57,224 nt of DNA, taken from NCBI RefSeq assembly GCF_014270065.1, contig NZ_JACNME010000020.1, positions 1-57,224 of the forward strand, in the 5' to 3' direction. Below are positions 23,386 to 32,488 of the stretch, in pieces. Below the pieces are notes generated by a model. That model was given only the letters and a program-made list of their open reading frames with translations, did not search any database and had not been told where the DNA came from. Source of the DNA: Quadrisphaera sp. RL12-1S (lineage in GTDB: Bacteria; Actinomycetota; Actinomycetes; Actinomycetales; Quadrisphaeraceae). Positions within the stretch are counted from its first letter, which is position 1, and each line of letters opens with the position of its first letter. Position numbers and translations under genes: made by a program.

Positions 23386-24533
23386 AAGTCCTCCTGGACG
23401 GCGGTGATGGTGACTCCGTCGCCGATGTCGAGGACGGCGCCGACGGGCACCACCGCGCTCGTGCCCGCGGGCAGCGCCGTGGGCGGTGCCTGGCCGACCA
23501 GCACGAAGGTGCCGTTGGTCGAGTGGAGGTCGCGGGCCAGCAGGGCGCCGCGCTCGTCCACGCGCAGTTCCACGTGGGTGCGCGAGACGTCACCGGTGGG
23601 GCTGTCGACGGGTACGAGGTGCGGTACGTCGGTGCCCGGCACGCGGTCGGCGCGCGGTTCGCGACCGACGAGCACCCGGCCTCGCACCGCCACCTCCTGT
23701 CCGTCGGACAGGCGCAGGACCCACGGCCGGACCGGCGGCATGGTGCCCTGCGTCTCCTGCTCGGCCATGGCTGCTGCGCCGAGGCGCTGGTGCAGGGCGG
23801 CGACGCCGGCGGCGGTGACGGTCATCTGGTCGTGGTCGGGGTCCGATCCTGATCCCGGACCCGCCGCGGGGTCAGCTGCGGCCTCGTCGGCCGGTGGCGG
23901 CAGGGTCCGGTGGTCGGTCGGTTCGAACAGGTGGTCCCACGGACCGGGTGCCGCCGCCTGGCCCTGTTCCTGGTCCTGGGGCAGCGAGACCGGTGCGGTG
24001 CGTGCGGGCTCCGCGAGAGCGGGTGGTGGTGCGAGCGGTGGCGCGGCGTCGACGTCGTCGTGGGCCGGCTCGTCGGGCGCGCCGTGACCGACCTGAGCGG
24101 CCCAGCGCACGGTGGAGGCCATCACGGCGCCCGAGCGCAGCGGCAGCGACGGCCCGTCGAGGGCTTCCCCCTGGGTGGGCAGGTGGACCTCGTGGACGGC
24201 GTCGACGCGCTGCTCTGCCCAGGTGAGCACGCCGTCCCCGGTGAGCTCGACCGCGTGACCGGCCGCGGTGGCGCTGACCCGGGCCGGACCGCGGACCACC
24301 ACGGTCACCTGCTGGTCCTCGCGCCGCTCCAGCACCACGAAGTGCGGTGCCCGCGCCCAGCCGTCAGCCAGCAGCGCCTCGAGCAGACCGGTGAGGTCGG
24401 CGCCGGACACCACCGCCGGCCACAGGCGGTCCAACAGCTCGCGGGCGGCCAGCTCGGCGGTGGGCAGGACGGCCACGAGCGTCTGCCCGTCGAGCACCAC
24501 GAGCCAGGCGCCGCAGCGGTAGGTGGGGGTCAT
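23382..24533 (-). CDS. FHA domain protein of the kinase/phosphatase operon
   Basis: The 383-residue product has a unique N-terminal domain (1-145; strand-rich, with LVVLDGQTLVAVLPTAEL and PHFVVLERREDQQVTVVV), a Pro/Ala linker and a C-terminal FHA domain (about 270-380) with VGREPRAD, SRTHVEL and HSTNGTFVL, the intact phosphothreonine-binding set. It is cytoplasmic and is likely to bind the autophosphorylated kinase or another substrate. ATG 24533 and its own stop both show four-base overlaps with the neighbouring PP2C and kinase genes, so the three are tightly coupled. It corresponds to the FHA gene of the PFNA cluster, though the order differs. Confidence 0.85.
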   Translation of the reverse strand: MTPTYRCGAWLVVLDGQTLVAVLPTAELAARELLDRLWPAVVSGADLTGLLEALLADGWARAPHFVVLERREDQQVTVVVRGPARVSATAAGHAVELTGDGVLTWAEQRVDAVHEVHLPTQGEALDGPSLPLRSGAVMASTVRWAAQVGHGAPDEPAHDDVDAAPPLAPPPALAEPARTAPVSLPQDQEQGQAAAPGPWDHLFEPTDHRTLPPPADEAAADPAAGPGSGSDPDHDQMTVTAAGVAALHQRLGAAAMAEQETQGTMPPVRPWVLRLSDGQEVAVRGRVLVGREPRADRVPGTDVPHLVPVDSPTGDVSRTHVELRVDERGALLARDLHSTNGTFVLVGQAPPTALPAGTSAVVPVGAVLDIGDGVTITAVQEDL

Positions 24534-25330
24534 GAGCGCACCGCCGGGGCCGCAGCGGCTCGCGGTCGGGTGGAAGCGTCGAGGCCATCGAGGTCGTTGT
24601 CGTCCGCGGAGACGTCGACGACGACGGCGCTGGCGTCGTCGGGTCCGCTGCGCTGGGTCACAGCCCCCAGGAGGGCGGCCAGTGCGGCGTCGGGCTGCGC
24701 GTGCTCCCGGAGCAGCCGAGCGACCTCGACGTCGTCGACCACCGACGTGACACCGTCGGAGCAGAGCAGCAGCCGGTCGCCACCGGTCATCGGCACCAGC
24801 CAGCAGTCGGGGCCGGAGGCTCCCGGCGCGCCCAGCGCGCGGGTCACCACGTGCCGCTGGGCGTGGCGGCGCGCGTCCCCCGGAACCAGGTCCCCAGCGT
24901 CCACCAGCTCCTGCACCAAGGAGTGGTCGACGCTGACCTGCTCGAGCAGCCCGCCGGCGAGGCGGTACACGCGCGAGTCGCCGACGTTGAGCACCATCCA
25001 GTAGTCGCGGCCCCGGAGCTGCAGCGCCACCACGGCCGCCAGCGTGGTGCCCGGGCCCTCCTCGTCCCCGTCCCCGGCGAGAGCGCGCACCCGGTCGTCG
25101 GCGAGCCCCAGGCGCGAGAGCACATCGTCGGGGGTCAGGCTGTGGTGCTCGGCCTGCGCCGTGAGGGCCGCCAGCTCGGCGAGGGCCGACGAGCTGGCGG
25201 CGGCGCCGTCGGCGTGCCCTCCCATGCCGTCGGCGACCGCGAAGACCGGCCACGCAGCCAGCACGCCGTCTTCGTTGACAGAGCGCCGGCGGCCCGTCAC
25301 GGACCCGCAAGCGTGGTTGAGGCGTCGCAC
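24530..25330 (-). CDS. PP2C-family Ser/Thr protein phosphatase (PrpC/PstP-like)
   Basis: A 266-residue PPM phosphatase with all metal-binding motifs: RSVNEDG (D21), ADGMGGHADG (D34), GTTLAAVV, NVGDSRVYRL, DHSLVQELV, LCSDGVTSVV and GPDDASAVVVDV. It is soluble and should remove phosphates from kinase targets and from the kinase itself. GTG 25330 follows GAGGAG. It is the first gene of the minus-strand locus, so the promoter should lie in 25331-25480, where I see no clear -35/-10 pair. It corresponds to prpC of the PFNA cluster. Confidence 0.93.
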   Translation of the reverse strand: MRRLNHACGSVTGRRRSVNEDGVLAAWPVFAVADGMGGHADGAAASSSALAELAALTAQAEHHSLTPDDVLSRLGLADDRVRALAGDGDEEGPGTTLAAVVALQLRGRDYWMVLNVGDSRVYRLAGGLLEQVSVDHSLVQELVDAGDLVPGDARRHAQRHVVTRALGAPGASGPDCWLVPMTGGDRLLLCSDGVTSVVDDVEVARLLREHAQPDAALAALLGAVTQRSGPDDASAVVVDVSADDNDLDGLDASTRPRAAAAPAVRS

Positions 25331-25510
25331 GGTGCTCCTCTCGCGGCGCCCTGCCCGGGCTGGACTGCGGTGATGGCCAGGCAGCGGACGGACACTAGGC
25401 GGGGTTCGGTCTGCCCGACCAGGGGGTGTTTGTCCCTTCTAGGAGGACTGGCAAAGCCGTCCACCCTGGGGATCATGAGAACGCTAGACAGGGCTCCCCA
25501 CCTGCGTCGA

Positions 25511-25627
25511 TGGGGAGAACACCCCATGGCGGACCTCGCCGCGCCCCCGGCCGATGGCGTCAGGTGGGAGGGCGGTGGCCGGAGGCGACCCACAGCACCG
25601 AGGCCAGAACCCGCCTGTCCGGCTGGC
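25511..25627. repeat. Long direct repeat, copy A
   Basis: Aligning by eye, 25511-25627 matches 33008-33124 without gaps and with about eight differences in ~117 bases. The shared segment covers the 3' end of a LuxR-type regulator gene plus about 45 bases downstream. Both copies have the same internal join CCGGACAGGCGGGTTCTGG, so they descend from one already-deleted ancestor. Confidence 0.8.
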
Positions 25628-25630
25628 TCC
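25560..25630 (-). pseudogene. LuxR-type regulator 3' remnant, copy A (chimeric junction)
   Basis: The minus strand from about 25630 to the TGA at 25562-25560 reads RRVLASVLWVASGHRPPT, which matches the last residues of the intact regulator gene at 40852-41523 (NGRVLASVLWATSGRRPPV). Upstream it is joined, in a different frame, to a decayed paralogue of the 51.0-52.6 kb gene. Together with its downstream flank it belongs to a ~117-bp segment repeated at 33008-33124. Confidence 0.7.
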
Positions 25631-25985
25631 CACAGGCCGTACGCCAGCAGGTCGGTGAGGTAGTCGGCCTGCAGGGGCCAGCGGTCTCGCAGGTGCCCCT
25701 CCGTCGCGCGGAGCGGACCGAGGCGGGTGGCCGCGGCGCACACACGCGCCACGGTCACCCCGGCGAACAGGCGGGCCGGGACGTCGGGGGCGCCGGTGGC
25801 CGAGGTCTCGCGGCTGGCAGCCGCAGTCTCGGGGCGGGCCGCCGGGGCGGCGGCGCGAACTCGGCGAGGAGCAGACGGACGCCGGCGTCGAGCAGGGCCG
25901 TGGTCATCGGGTGCTCGGCCAGCCGCTGGCGGGCGGCCTCGGTGCGCCGGGTGGAGGTCGTCGGGTCCAAGATCCGGCGCAGCAC
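25628..25985 (-). pseudogene. Decayed paralogue of the N-terminal lobe of the 51007-52587 gene
   Basis: From GTG 25985 the minus strand reads LRRILDPTTSTRRTEAARQR and HPMTTALLDAGVRLLLAE, which matches the start of the 526-residue protein at 51007-52587 nearly residue for residue. It then runs out of frame and stops at 25755. In another frame (about 25800-25630) the homology resumes with VARVCAAATRLGPLRATEGH and RDRWPLQADYLTDLLAYGLW. One frameshift therefore separates the halves, and the homology ends abruptly at the LuxR remnant. The rest of the lobe and the whole second lobe are missing. Confidence 0.8.
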
Positions 25986-26091
25986 CCGATCATGGTGCGG
26001 GCCGGTCCTCCACGGCGGCGCGCCGAGACACGGCGGTGTTCCCGGAGAGGGGACGCCGACGCGGCCAGGGCAGCGGCAGGCCCCCGGGCGC

Positions 26092-27470
26092 TCAGTCGGT
26101 CAGCGCGGGCTCCGTCAGAGGCGGCGGGGGCACGCGGAACAGGCGCGTCCGCCACAGCAGCAGCACCAGACCGAGCACCATCCAGGCAGCGCCCAGCGTC
26201 AGCGCCGTCGCGTCCAGGCTGATGAACAGCAGCACGTTGACCGCCACCCCCAGCACCGGCAGCACGTAGCAGCCCACCACGTGGCCCGGCTCCGCTGCCG
26301 CGCACGAACCGCACCGCCACCAGCACCACCGAGGCGTTCACCGCCACGAACGCGACGAACGCGCCGAAGTTGATGACCGAGGCCGCCTGCGCCAGGTCGA
26401 TGAAGACCGCCGTGCACGCCAGCAGCGCCACGAGCAGCGTGTTCGCCACCGGCACCCCGGTCCGCACCGAGACCCGCCCGAAGAAGCCGCGCGGCAGCAC
26501 GCCGTCCCGGCCCATCGCGTACAGCAGCCGAGCGGCGCTCATCTGTTGCGTCACCCCGCACCCGAGCACGGCCACCAGGTACCCGGCCAGGAAGAACGCC
26601 TGGAAGGCCGGGCCACCGATGTACAGGGCGATCTCCGGGGAGGCCCCCACCACGTCCGCCAGCTGGGAGACGTCGGGGAAGAGCGACTGCATCGTGTACG
26701 TCACGCCTACGAAGAAGACGCTGGCCACCGCCACGATGATGAAGATGGCCCGCGGCAGGTCCCGGCGCGGCCGCTCGGCCTCCTCCGCGAGGGTGCTCAC
26801 GGCGTCGAAGCCCAGGAACGACAGCGCCAGGATCGCCGCGCCCGCCGCCAGGCCGCCGACCCCGACGTCCTGCCCGGCGCCGAAGGGCGCCAGCGTGAAC
26901 GCCTGCGCGCCCGGGCCGTCGAGCACGGCCTTCACGACCAGCACCACGAACGCCCCGGCCACCACCACCTGCACCGCCACGAGCAGCACGTTCACGCGCG
27001 CCGCCAGCTGCACCCCGGCGAGGTTCAGCGCCGTGCAGATGACGATCGTCGCGCCGATCCACACCCACGACGGCACGTCCGGGAACGCCGCGCCCATGTA
27101 CCGCCGACAGCAGCGCGTTGAGCATCGGCAGGAACAGGTACGCCAGCGTGGTCGCCCACCCGACCATGAAGCCCACGTGCGGGTGGATGGCCTCCTTGGC
27201 GTACGTGTACGCCGACCCCGCCGACGGGTAGTGCCGCACCATCCGCGCGTAGCTCAGCGCGGTGATGACAACGGCGACGACGACGAGCAGGTACGACGCC
27301 GGCACCCGGTTGCCCGAGGCGTCAGCGGCGATGCCGAAGGTGTCGAAGACGGCCAGCGGCGCCATGTAGGCCAGGCCGATGAACACGATGTGCCGCAGCG
27401 TCAGCCTGCGCCGCAGGCCGGAGCCGGTGACCGCGGCGTCGTCGTCGCGGGTCCTCGTGGTGGCGCTCAT
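26092..27470 (-). pseudogene. APC-family amino acid/polyamine permease with two frameshifts
   Basis: Three pieces in different frames make up one ~460-residue permease. Piece 1 (27470 to about 27102) has the N-terminus TLRHIVFIGLAYMAPLAVFD, SYARMVRHYPSAGSAYTYAK and GFMVGWATTLAYLFLP. Piece 2 (about 27101 to 26290) holds the middle helices, including SFLGFDAVSTLAEEAERPRR, typical of the APC superfamily. Piece 3 (about 26285 to 26092) holds the last two helices. The first shift looks like a single lost base after SAV (about 27101). ATG 27470 overlaps the amidohydrolase stop by four bases, suggesting a former catabolic operon. Sequencing error cannot be excluded, but two independent shifts beside other broken genes favour decay. 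Confidence 0.8.
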
Positions 27471-28290
27471 GCCGGCACCCCGTGCGTCTGATGCGCCGAG
27501 CAGTGCGAGACCGCGCCGTAGTGGCCGACACCCGGCTCCGCTCCCCCGCCCCCCGGGCCGCTGCTGCCGACGTCGTGGACGACCTCACCGCCGACCACCG
27601 TCAGCGCCGCCTGCTGCTCCAGCAGCGCCGCAGAGTCTTCGGCGTGGGCGTACAGGTCGTCGGACCAGACCACCAGGTCGGCCTTGGCGCCGACGCGCAG
27701 CACCCCGAGGTCGCCCTCGGCGTGCCAGGCCCACGCGCCCTCGGCGGTGTAGCCGCGCAGCGCCTGCTCCAGGGTGAGCCGCTCGTCGGGGGTCCAGGCG
27801 GCACTGCCGTCCAGGCCCGCCCGCGTCATGGCGGAGTACACGCCCACCAGCGGGTCCATCTCGCCCACCTGCCAGTCGCTCGACAGCGCCACGTGCGCCC
27901 CGGACGCTGCCAGGGAGCGCAGGCGCCAGGCGCGGTCCCAGCGGGCCTGGCCCACGTTCTCCATCCACGTGCCGGCCACCAGGTCCGGCGAGCAGTGCCG
28001 CGGCTGCATGGCGGCGACGACGCCGAGCGCGGCGAAGCGCGGCAGGTCGGCCGGACTGAGGCACTCCACGTGCACGATGCCGTGGCGCCGGTCGCGGGTG
28101 CCGTTGGTGCGCGCGGCCGCCTCGATGGCGTCCAGGGCCAGGCGCACCCCGCCGTCGCCGGTGGCGTGGGTGTGCGTCTGCAGGCCGAGGGCGTCCAGCG
28201 CAGTGACCGCCTCCTGCAGCACGCCGGGCGGGGCGGGCGGGGCGCCGCGGTGGCCGGGGCGGTCGGCGCACTCGAGGAGCCACCCCGGTA
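27467..28290 (-). pseudogene. YtcJ-like amidohydrolase, 5' half missing
   Basis: The minus strand from about 28290 to 27467 encodes the C-terminal ~270 residues of a metal-dependent amidohydrolase of the YtcJ/Amidohydro_3 type. It contains THTHATGDGGVRLALDAIEA, HGIVHVECLSPADLPRF, SSDWQVGEMDPLVGVYSAMT, the family-typical ALRGYTAEGAWA and GVLRVGAKADLVVWSDDL. The N-terminal half, with the first HxH metal site, is absent. Above about 28290 the frame stays open but no longer resembles the family, and only 145 bases separate it from the STAND gene on the other strand. Full-length members are about 530-560 residues. It was probably coupled to the permease gene downstream. Confidence 0.8.
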
Positions 28291-28435
28291 GGTGCCTGGC
28301 ATGGGCGCAGAAGGCGCACACGACACACGCGCCCACGGGCGTTGGCCGCGCAGCCCTCCGCCAAGGACGGCCCAGACCTGGGCCGCTGCACCCTGCTTTC
28401 TCCCCGGAGTCGCACACGCCTGGTAGAGAGGCGGC
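28291..28435. promoter_or_regulatory. Junction region and probable promoter of the STAND gene
   Basis: These 145 bases join the broken amidohydrolase to the STAND gene. No gene or long inverted repeat is visible. A GAGAGG ribosome-binding site (about 28426-28431) precedes GTG 28436. The promoter must lie here, but I see no convincing -10/-35 pair. Confidence 0.35.
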
Positions 28436-31400
28436 GTGCCCGCAGCCCTCCTGACACCCACGGAGAGGTACTGGCTCCCTCTCGATGCCACCCCGTCGAT
28501 GGACGAGAGGGGATGGCTGGCGCAGCCATCGCAAGCCCTGCCGTCCGCTGAGCCTTGGGCAGTTGTGCCCGCCCTTGCACCAGTGGCGGCTCCCTCGAGA
28601 TCAGCGCCCTTCACCCAGAGGTGCTCCGTGCTGCTCGGTCCCGCCGGCATGGGCAAGACGACGGCGATCCGCGATCGCTTGGTGCTCGCTCCTCATGGGG
28701 TGCCTTTAGCGCGCGTCGACCTCGAGCGACTGGGCCGAGAAGACCTCGAAGATCTCCTCCGCGAGGAACCCGAGGTGCGAACGTGGGAAGCCGGTGGCGG
28801 AGAGCTGTGCCTGGTCCTGGACTCCTTCGACGAGCCCCAGCACCGCCGCGAGGACTTCACGCAGGAGTTCGAGCGGCTGCTTCATCGGTGGCCCGTGGAC
28901 CGGTTGTGGCTCCGCGTGGCGTGCCGCAGCGCAGACTGGCCGACCTTCCTCACCGACTCGCTGGCGAGGGCATTTCCTCGGGGTGTCAGCACCTGGCAGT
29001 TGCTCCCGCTCACCCTCGACGCGATCCGCCAGGTCGCCGCGCGAGCGGGTGTGGACGACGGCGCCTTCATCACGGCGGTCGCGCAGCGCCGCGTGGGGGC
29101 GCTCGCAGCAGCACCGATGACGCTCAACCTGCTGCTGGCGGCCTTCAAGTCCTCCGGCGAGCTCCCTGGATCGACGTGGGACCTCTACCAGCAGGGGCTG
29201 CTCTCCTTCGCCGAGGAACGCTCGCCCCGTCGGCAGTACGCAGCGTCCAGAGACGACAGCCGCCCTACCGCCCGTAGATCCCTGGACATCGCGAGCCAGG
29301 TGGCGGCCGTCAACACCTTCGCGGGACTCCCGCGGCTGTGGACGTCCACGGAGTCGACGGCTCCGCACGGCACGCTCACGTCAGAACGGTTCCTCGACGG
29401 TGTGCACGGCTTGCCCGGTATCTCGGCGGTGAGCAGGAGTGAGCTGAGGCACGTCCTGCGGTCAGGGCTGTTCCACTCGCACGGCGACATCACCGGATGG
29501 ACCCACGCCACCGTGGGCGAGCACCTCGCGGCCGCTTGGGTCCGCGCGCTCGATGACGAGAGTGTCGCCGAGCTGCTGCTGGCCGGCGACGGCCGTCTGG
29601 CTCCCCAGACCTCTCGGATAGCAGCCTGGCTGGTGCTCGCCGACGCCCGTCGCTTCTCGTGGCTCGCAACGGCCGATCCGGCGGCGTTCGTCGGGCAGCT
29701 CGACATCCCGGACGCCGACGTGCGAGCAGCGGTCGCGGACGCCCTCTTCCAGCAGGTGGTCGCAGGCGATGCGCTACGACCGTGGTCCGCGGACTACCGC
29801 AACCTCGACCACCCGGGACTCAGCGCTCAGCTGGCTGGGTTCCTCGAGCACCCAGCCGTCGAGGCCCGGGTGCTCGCCGTCGACGTCGCACGGCAACTCC
29901 AGCCGCCGGGTCTCGGCGACCAGCTCGTGAAGATCGCTTTCGACCCAACAGAGCCGGTCCACCTGCGCGCCCGCGCCACACTTGCAGCCGGTGAGCGCAA
30001 CGATGCTGATGGTCTGGTCGAGGTGCTGGTCCGACCGCCTGACGAGGACGACTTCGGAGAGCTCGTCGGAGCGGGCATCCTCGCTTGCTGGCCCCGTCGG
30101 ATCTCTACACGTCAAGCCCTGCAGCACCTCAGTACGACACACCCCCGAGTCCACATCGGGGGGAACCTCGACACGGCCGCTCGTCACATCGCCGGCGGGC
30201 TGACCCAAGACGACATCGAGGCCTCGGCCGAGTTCCTCCTCGAGGCAGACCCCGGGCCGCAGGACGGGCACCTCGACGTCGTCGTCCCCGCAGCGTTCGT
30301 GCTGTGCGCCAACCACCTCGACGTCGGCCGCGCCGCCGTGGCATGCACGACCCTGCTGCTGAAGCGCCTCCGGGCGGGTCTGCCCGCCGTTCCAGCCGAA
30401 CCCGACGGCACCTTCCCCGCTCTCGCCGACCCTCGCAGGCTCGCGCTGTTCACCATCTGCGCCGCCGGGCCGAACGACCCGGTGCACATGCTCATGGTCC
30501 CTCCCTCGTTCGGAGGTCTGCTGGGACCAGAGGACCGCGCCTGGTTGCTTGACCAGGAGCACCAGGTACCGGTGAATGACCCTCGGGTGTTCGCCCGGTT
30601 CCACGTCCCAGACGACGCGGGCTCGCCTCGCCCTCCCGCGCTGACCCCACCCTCTGCGCCCCGCAGGACCGGGCTCACCGCGGAGAACCGCGCACTCCTC
30701 GAGGCAGCTCTTGACCAGTGCGAGGGAGGCCTGGTCGATGTTTTCCTCGACGTGTCCTGGCTCGTGTCGGGGCGAGACGTCGACCCGACCTCCCTGGGCT
30801 CGCATGCAGCCGACCTCTCCCAGCGCCCCCGCTGGCGCCTCCTCCCGAAAGTCCACCGCGAGCGCGTGCTTGACGCGGCCGAGCAGTACGTAGGGCTCGG
30901 CTCGTGTTCAGCGTCACCGCAGGACAGCACGGCCGAGCGTCGACACGGCGAGGAAGGAGTCCGAGCGCTCGTCACCCTGACCGCCCAACGACCCGACGCC
31001 CTCAACAGGGTGACCCCCGAGGCGTGGCGGCGGTGGGGAGAGCCGATCGTGCGCTGGTCGTGGGGTCCGTTCGGCATGAACCGCATCGAGAAGACTTCTC
31101 TGATCGAGCGAGCGATGCCTCATGCCCGGGACGTCATGGAGGACGCGCTGCTCGCGGCCGTGGCGGCGGCGTCAGTCATCGGCGAACAATCGTTCATCGA
31201 TGTCGAGGCCCGCTTGCTGTGGTCTGACGGGCTCGCGGACCGGCTCCTCGAGCGGCTGGCCCTCGGCCTCCCGCGCGTGACGCACATCGATGTCGCTCGC
31301 GTGCTGCTGACGCACGTGCCGCTCCTGGTGCGCCCAGTGCTCGCCACTCAGTGCGCCGAGGGGTCGCCTGACACGGCCGTGAGCTCCGCCATCGTCCTGC

Positions 31401-32488
31401 TGCGGTTCGACAGCCTCGCGTCCGATGAAACCATCAACTCGCTCATCACCGACCGACCTGATGTCCTCCGGCAGGCGGTGATCAGCATCGGTTCGCTCGG
31501 TCCCGACACAGCTCCCGAAGTGGAGCCCACCGTGGCCGCCAACCTCATCGTGTGGCTGATGGCCCAATCCGGTGCCACGAACGCCGGTCAACTGCCGCGG
31601 GCCTGGCGGCAGGACGACGTATTCAGCGAGTGGGCGGCTGCCCTCGCTGCAGCACTGCGTGCCGACGCGTCCGCTGACGCGGTCGCGGCCCTCGAACGCG
31701 TCGTGGTGACACTGCCAGACAGCGAGTACATGCGACACGAGCTCCTCTTGGCCAGGTCGGCGCACCGGACACGCACGTGGGTTCCGGTCGAGCCGAGAAC
31801 GCTGATGTCTCTGCCGCACACCCACTCGCTCCCCCTGCGGAGTGCCGCAGACCTGCGGAAGGCCACCGTCATGGCCCTTCGAGAGGTGCAGCAGCGACTC
31901 TCCGCTGGCGGGGCCCGCCTTCTGTGGGACACCTATGCAGGTCGCCCGAAGGAGGAGGAGCAGATCAGCGAGTACCTCGCCGACCGTCTCGAAGATCTGC
32001 TCAGCGCCAGGGGCGTCATCGTTCAGCCGGAGGCCCACCTGTTCCGAACTCGGGCAACCGGGATCGGGGACCGAGCTGACATCCGCCTCGACGCGACCGT
32101 CCAGGCAGGTGCCGACCAGCGCGAGACCGTGAGCGTGCTGGTCGAGGTCAAGGGCGCCTGGAACAGGGACCTGCTCAACGGCCTCCAGGATCAGCTTGCT
32201 GAGCGGTACCTCGGTCTTGTCCCGGGTGCGCACGGGGTCTACGTCGTGGTCTGGCCTGACCCCGACGACCCCATGTGGAAGCAGACGCCCAAGGAGGATC
32301 CGCGCAAGCGCACCGTGGCGCAGCAGGAGCGACTCGGCCTCGTCGATGAGCTTGCTCGCAAGGCCCAGGAGCTGTCTGACGCCGTACGCACCATCGAGGT
32401 GGTCACCCTCGACCTGTCGACGAGGCGGCCAGGTCGGCTGCTGCCACGATCAGCCAACGCCGCTGGGTCGAACCCTATGGCGACGTGA
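28436..32488 (+). CDS. STAND/NACHT-like NTPase with C-terminal PD-(D/E)XK-like nuclease; candidate defence protein
   Basis: A 1350-residue single-gene protein. Residues 60-170 form a P-loop NTPase: Walker A GPAGMGKT (68-75), Walker B LCLVLDSFDE (about 124-133) and sensor LRVACRSADWP, as in STAND/NACHT proteins. A winged-helix-like part follows (about 190-420), then ~700 residues of alpha-solenoid, HEAT-like helices. The C-terminal ~180 residues contain EYLADRLEDLLSARGVIV, ADIRLD (D1215) and VLVEVKGAW (E1237, K1239), the layout of a PD-(D/E)XK nuclease. There are no membrane segments. A sensor-switch-effector design of this kind suggests abortive infection or DNA degradation on phage sensing; that is inferred. 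I do not recognise it as a named system. GTG 28436 has a GAGAGG site. It is flanked by gene remnants and converges with a lipoprotein gene (14-base overlap). Confidence 0.8.
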   Translation: MPAALLTPTERYWLPLDATPSMDERGWLAQPSQALPSAEPWAVVPALAPVAAPSRSAPFTQRCSVLLGPAGMGKTTAIRDRLVLAPHGVPLARVDLERLGREDLEDLLREEPEVRTWEAGGGELCLVLDSFDEPQHRREDFTQEFERLLHRWPVDRLWLRVACRSADWPTFLTDSLARAFPRGVSTWQLLPLTLDAIRQVAARAGVDDGAFITAVAQRRVGALAAAPMTLNLLLAAFKSSGELPGSTWDLYQQGLLSFAEERSPRRQYAASRDDSRPTARRSLDIASQVAAVNTFAGLPRLWTSTESTAPHGTLTSERFLDGVHGLPGISAVSRSELRHVLRSGLFHSHGDITGWTHATVGEHLAAAWVRALDDESVAELLLAGDGRLAPQTSRIAAWLVLADARRFSWLATADPAAFVGQLDIPDADVRAAVADALFQQVVAGDALRPWSADYRNLDHPGLSAQLAGFLEHPAVEARVLAVDVARQLQPPGLGDQLVKIAFDPTEPVHLRARATLAAGERNDADGLVEVLVRPPDEDDFGELVGAGILACWPRRISTRQALQHLSTTHPRVHIGGNLDTAARHIAGGLTQDDIEASAEFLLEADPGPQDGHLDVVVPAAFVLCANHLDVGRAAVACTTLLLKRLRAGLPAVPAEPDGTFPALADPRRLALFTICAAGPNDPVHMLMVPPSFGGLLGPEDRAWLLDQEHQVPVNDPRVFARFHVPDDAGSPRPPALTPPSAPRRTGLTAENRALLEAALDQCEGGLVDVFLDVSWLVSGRDVDPTSLGSHAADLSQRPRWRLLPKVHRERVLDAAEQYVGLGSCSASPQDSTAERRHGEEGVRALVTLTAQRPDALNRVTPEAWRRWGEPIVRWSWGPFGMNRIEKTSLIERAMPHARDVMEDALLAAVAAASVIGEQSFIDVEARLLWSDGLADRLLERLALGLPRVTHIDVARVLLTHVPLLVRPVLATQCAEGSPDTAVSSAIVLLRFDSLASDETINSLITDRPDVLRQAVISIGSLGPDTAPEVEPTVAANLIVWLMAQSGATNAGQLPRAWRQDDVFSEWAAALAAALRADASADAVAALERVVVTLPDSEYMRHELLLARSAHRTRTWVPVEPRTLMSLPHTHSLPLRSAADLRKATVMALREVQQRLSAGGARLLWDTYAGRPKEEEQISEYLADRLEDLLSARGVIVQPEAHLFRTRATGIGDRADIRLDATVQAGADQRETVSVLVEVKGAWNRDLLNGLQDQLAERYLGLVPGAHGVYVVVWPDPDDPMWKQTPKEDPRKRTVAQQERLGLVDELARKAQELSDAVRTIEVVTLDLSTRRPGRLLPRSANAAGSNPMAT

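Noticed and set aside
25331-25480. Promoter of the kinase/phosphatase locus
   Set aside because: A TAGTGT hexamer is present on the minus strand, but no acceptable -35 lies at the right distance, so no promoter was called.
29774-30856. 360-codon minus-strand frame inside the STAND gene
   Set aside because: The plus-strand protein is continuous with recognisable motifs on both sides. The minus frame has no motif and no start context.
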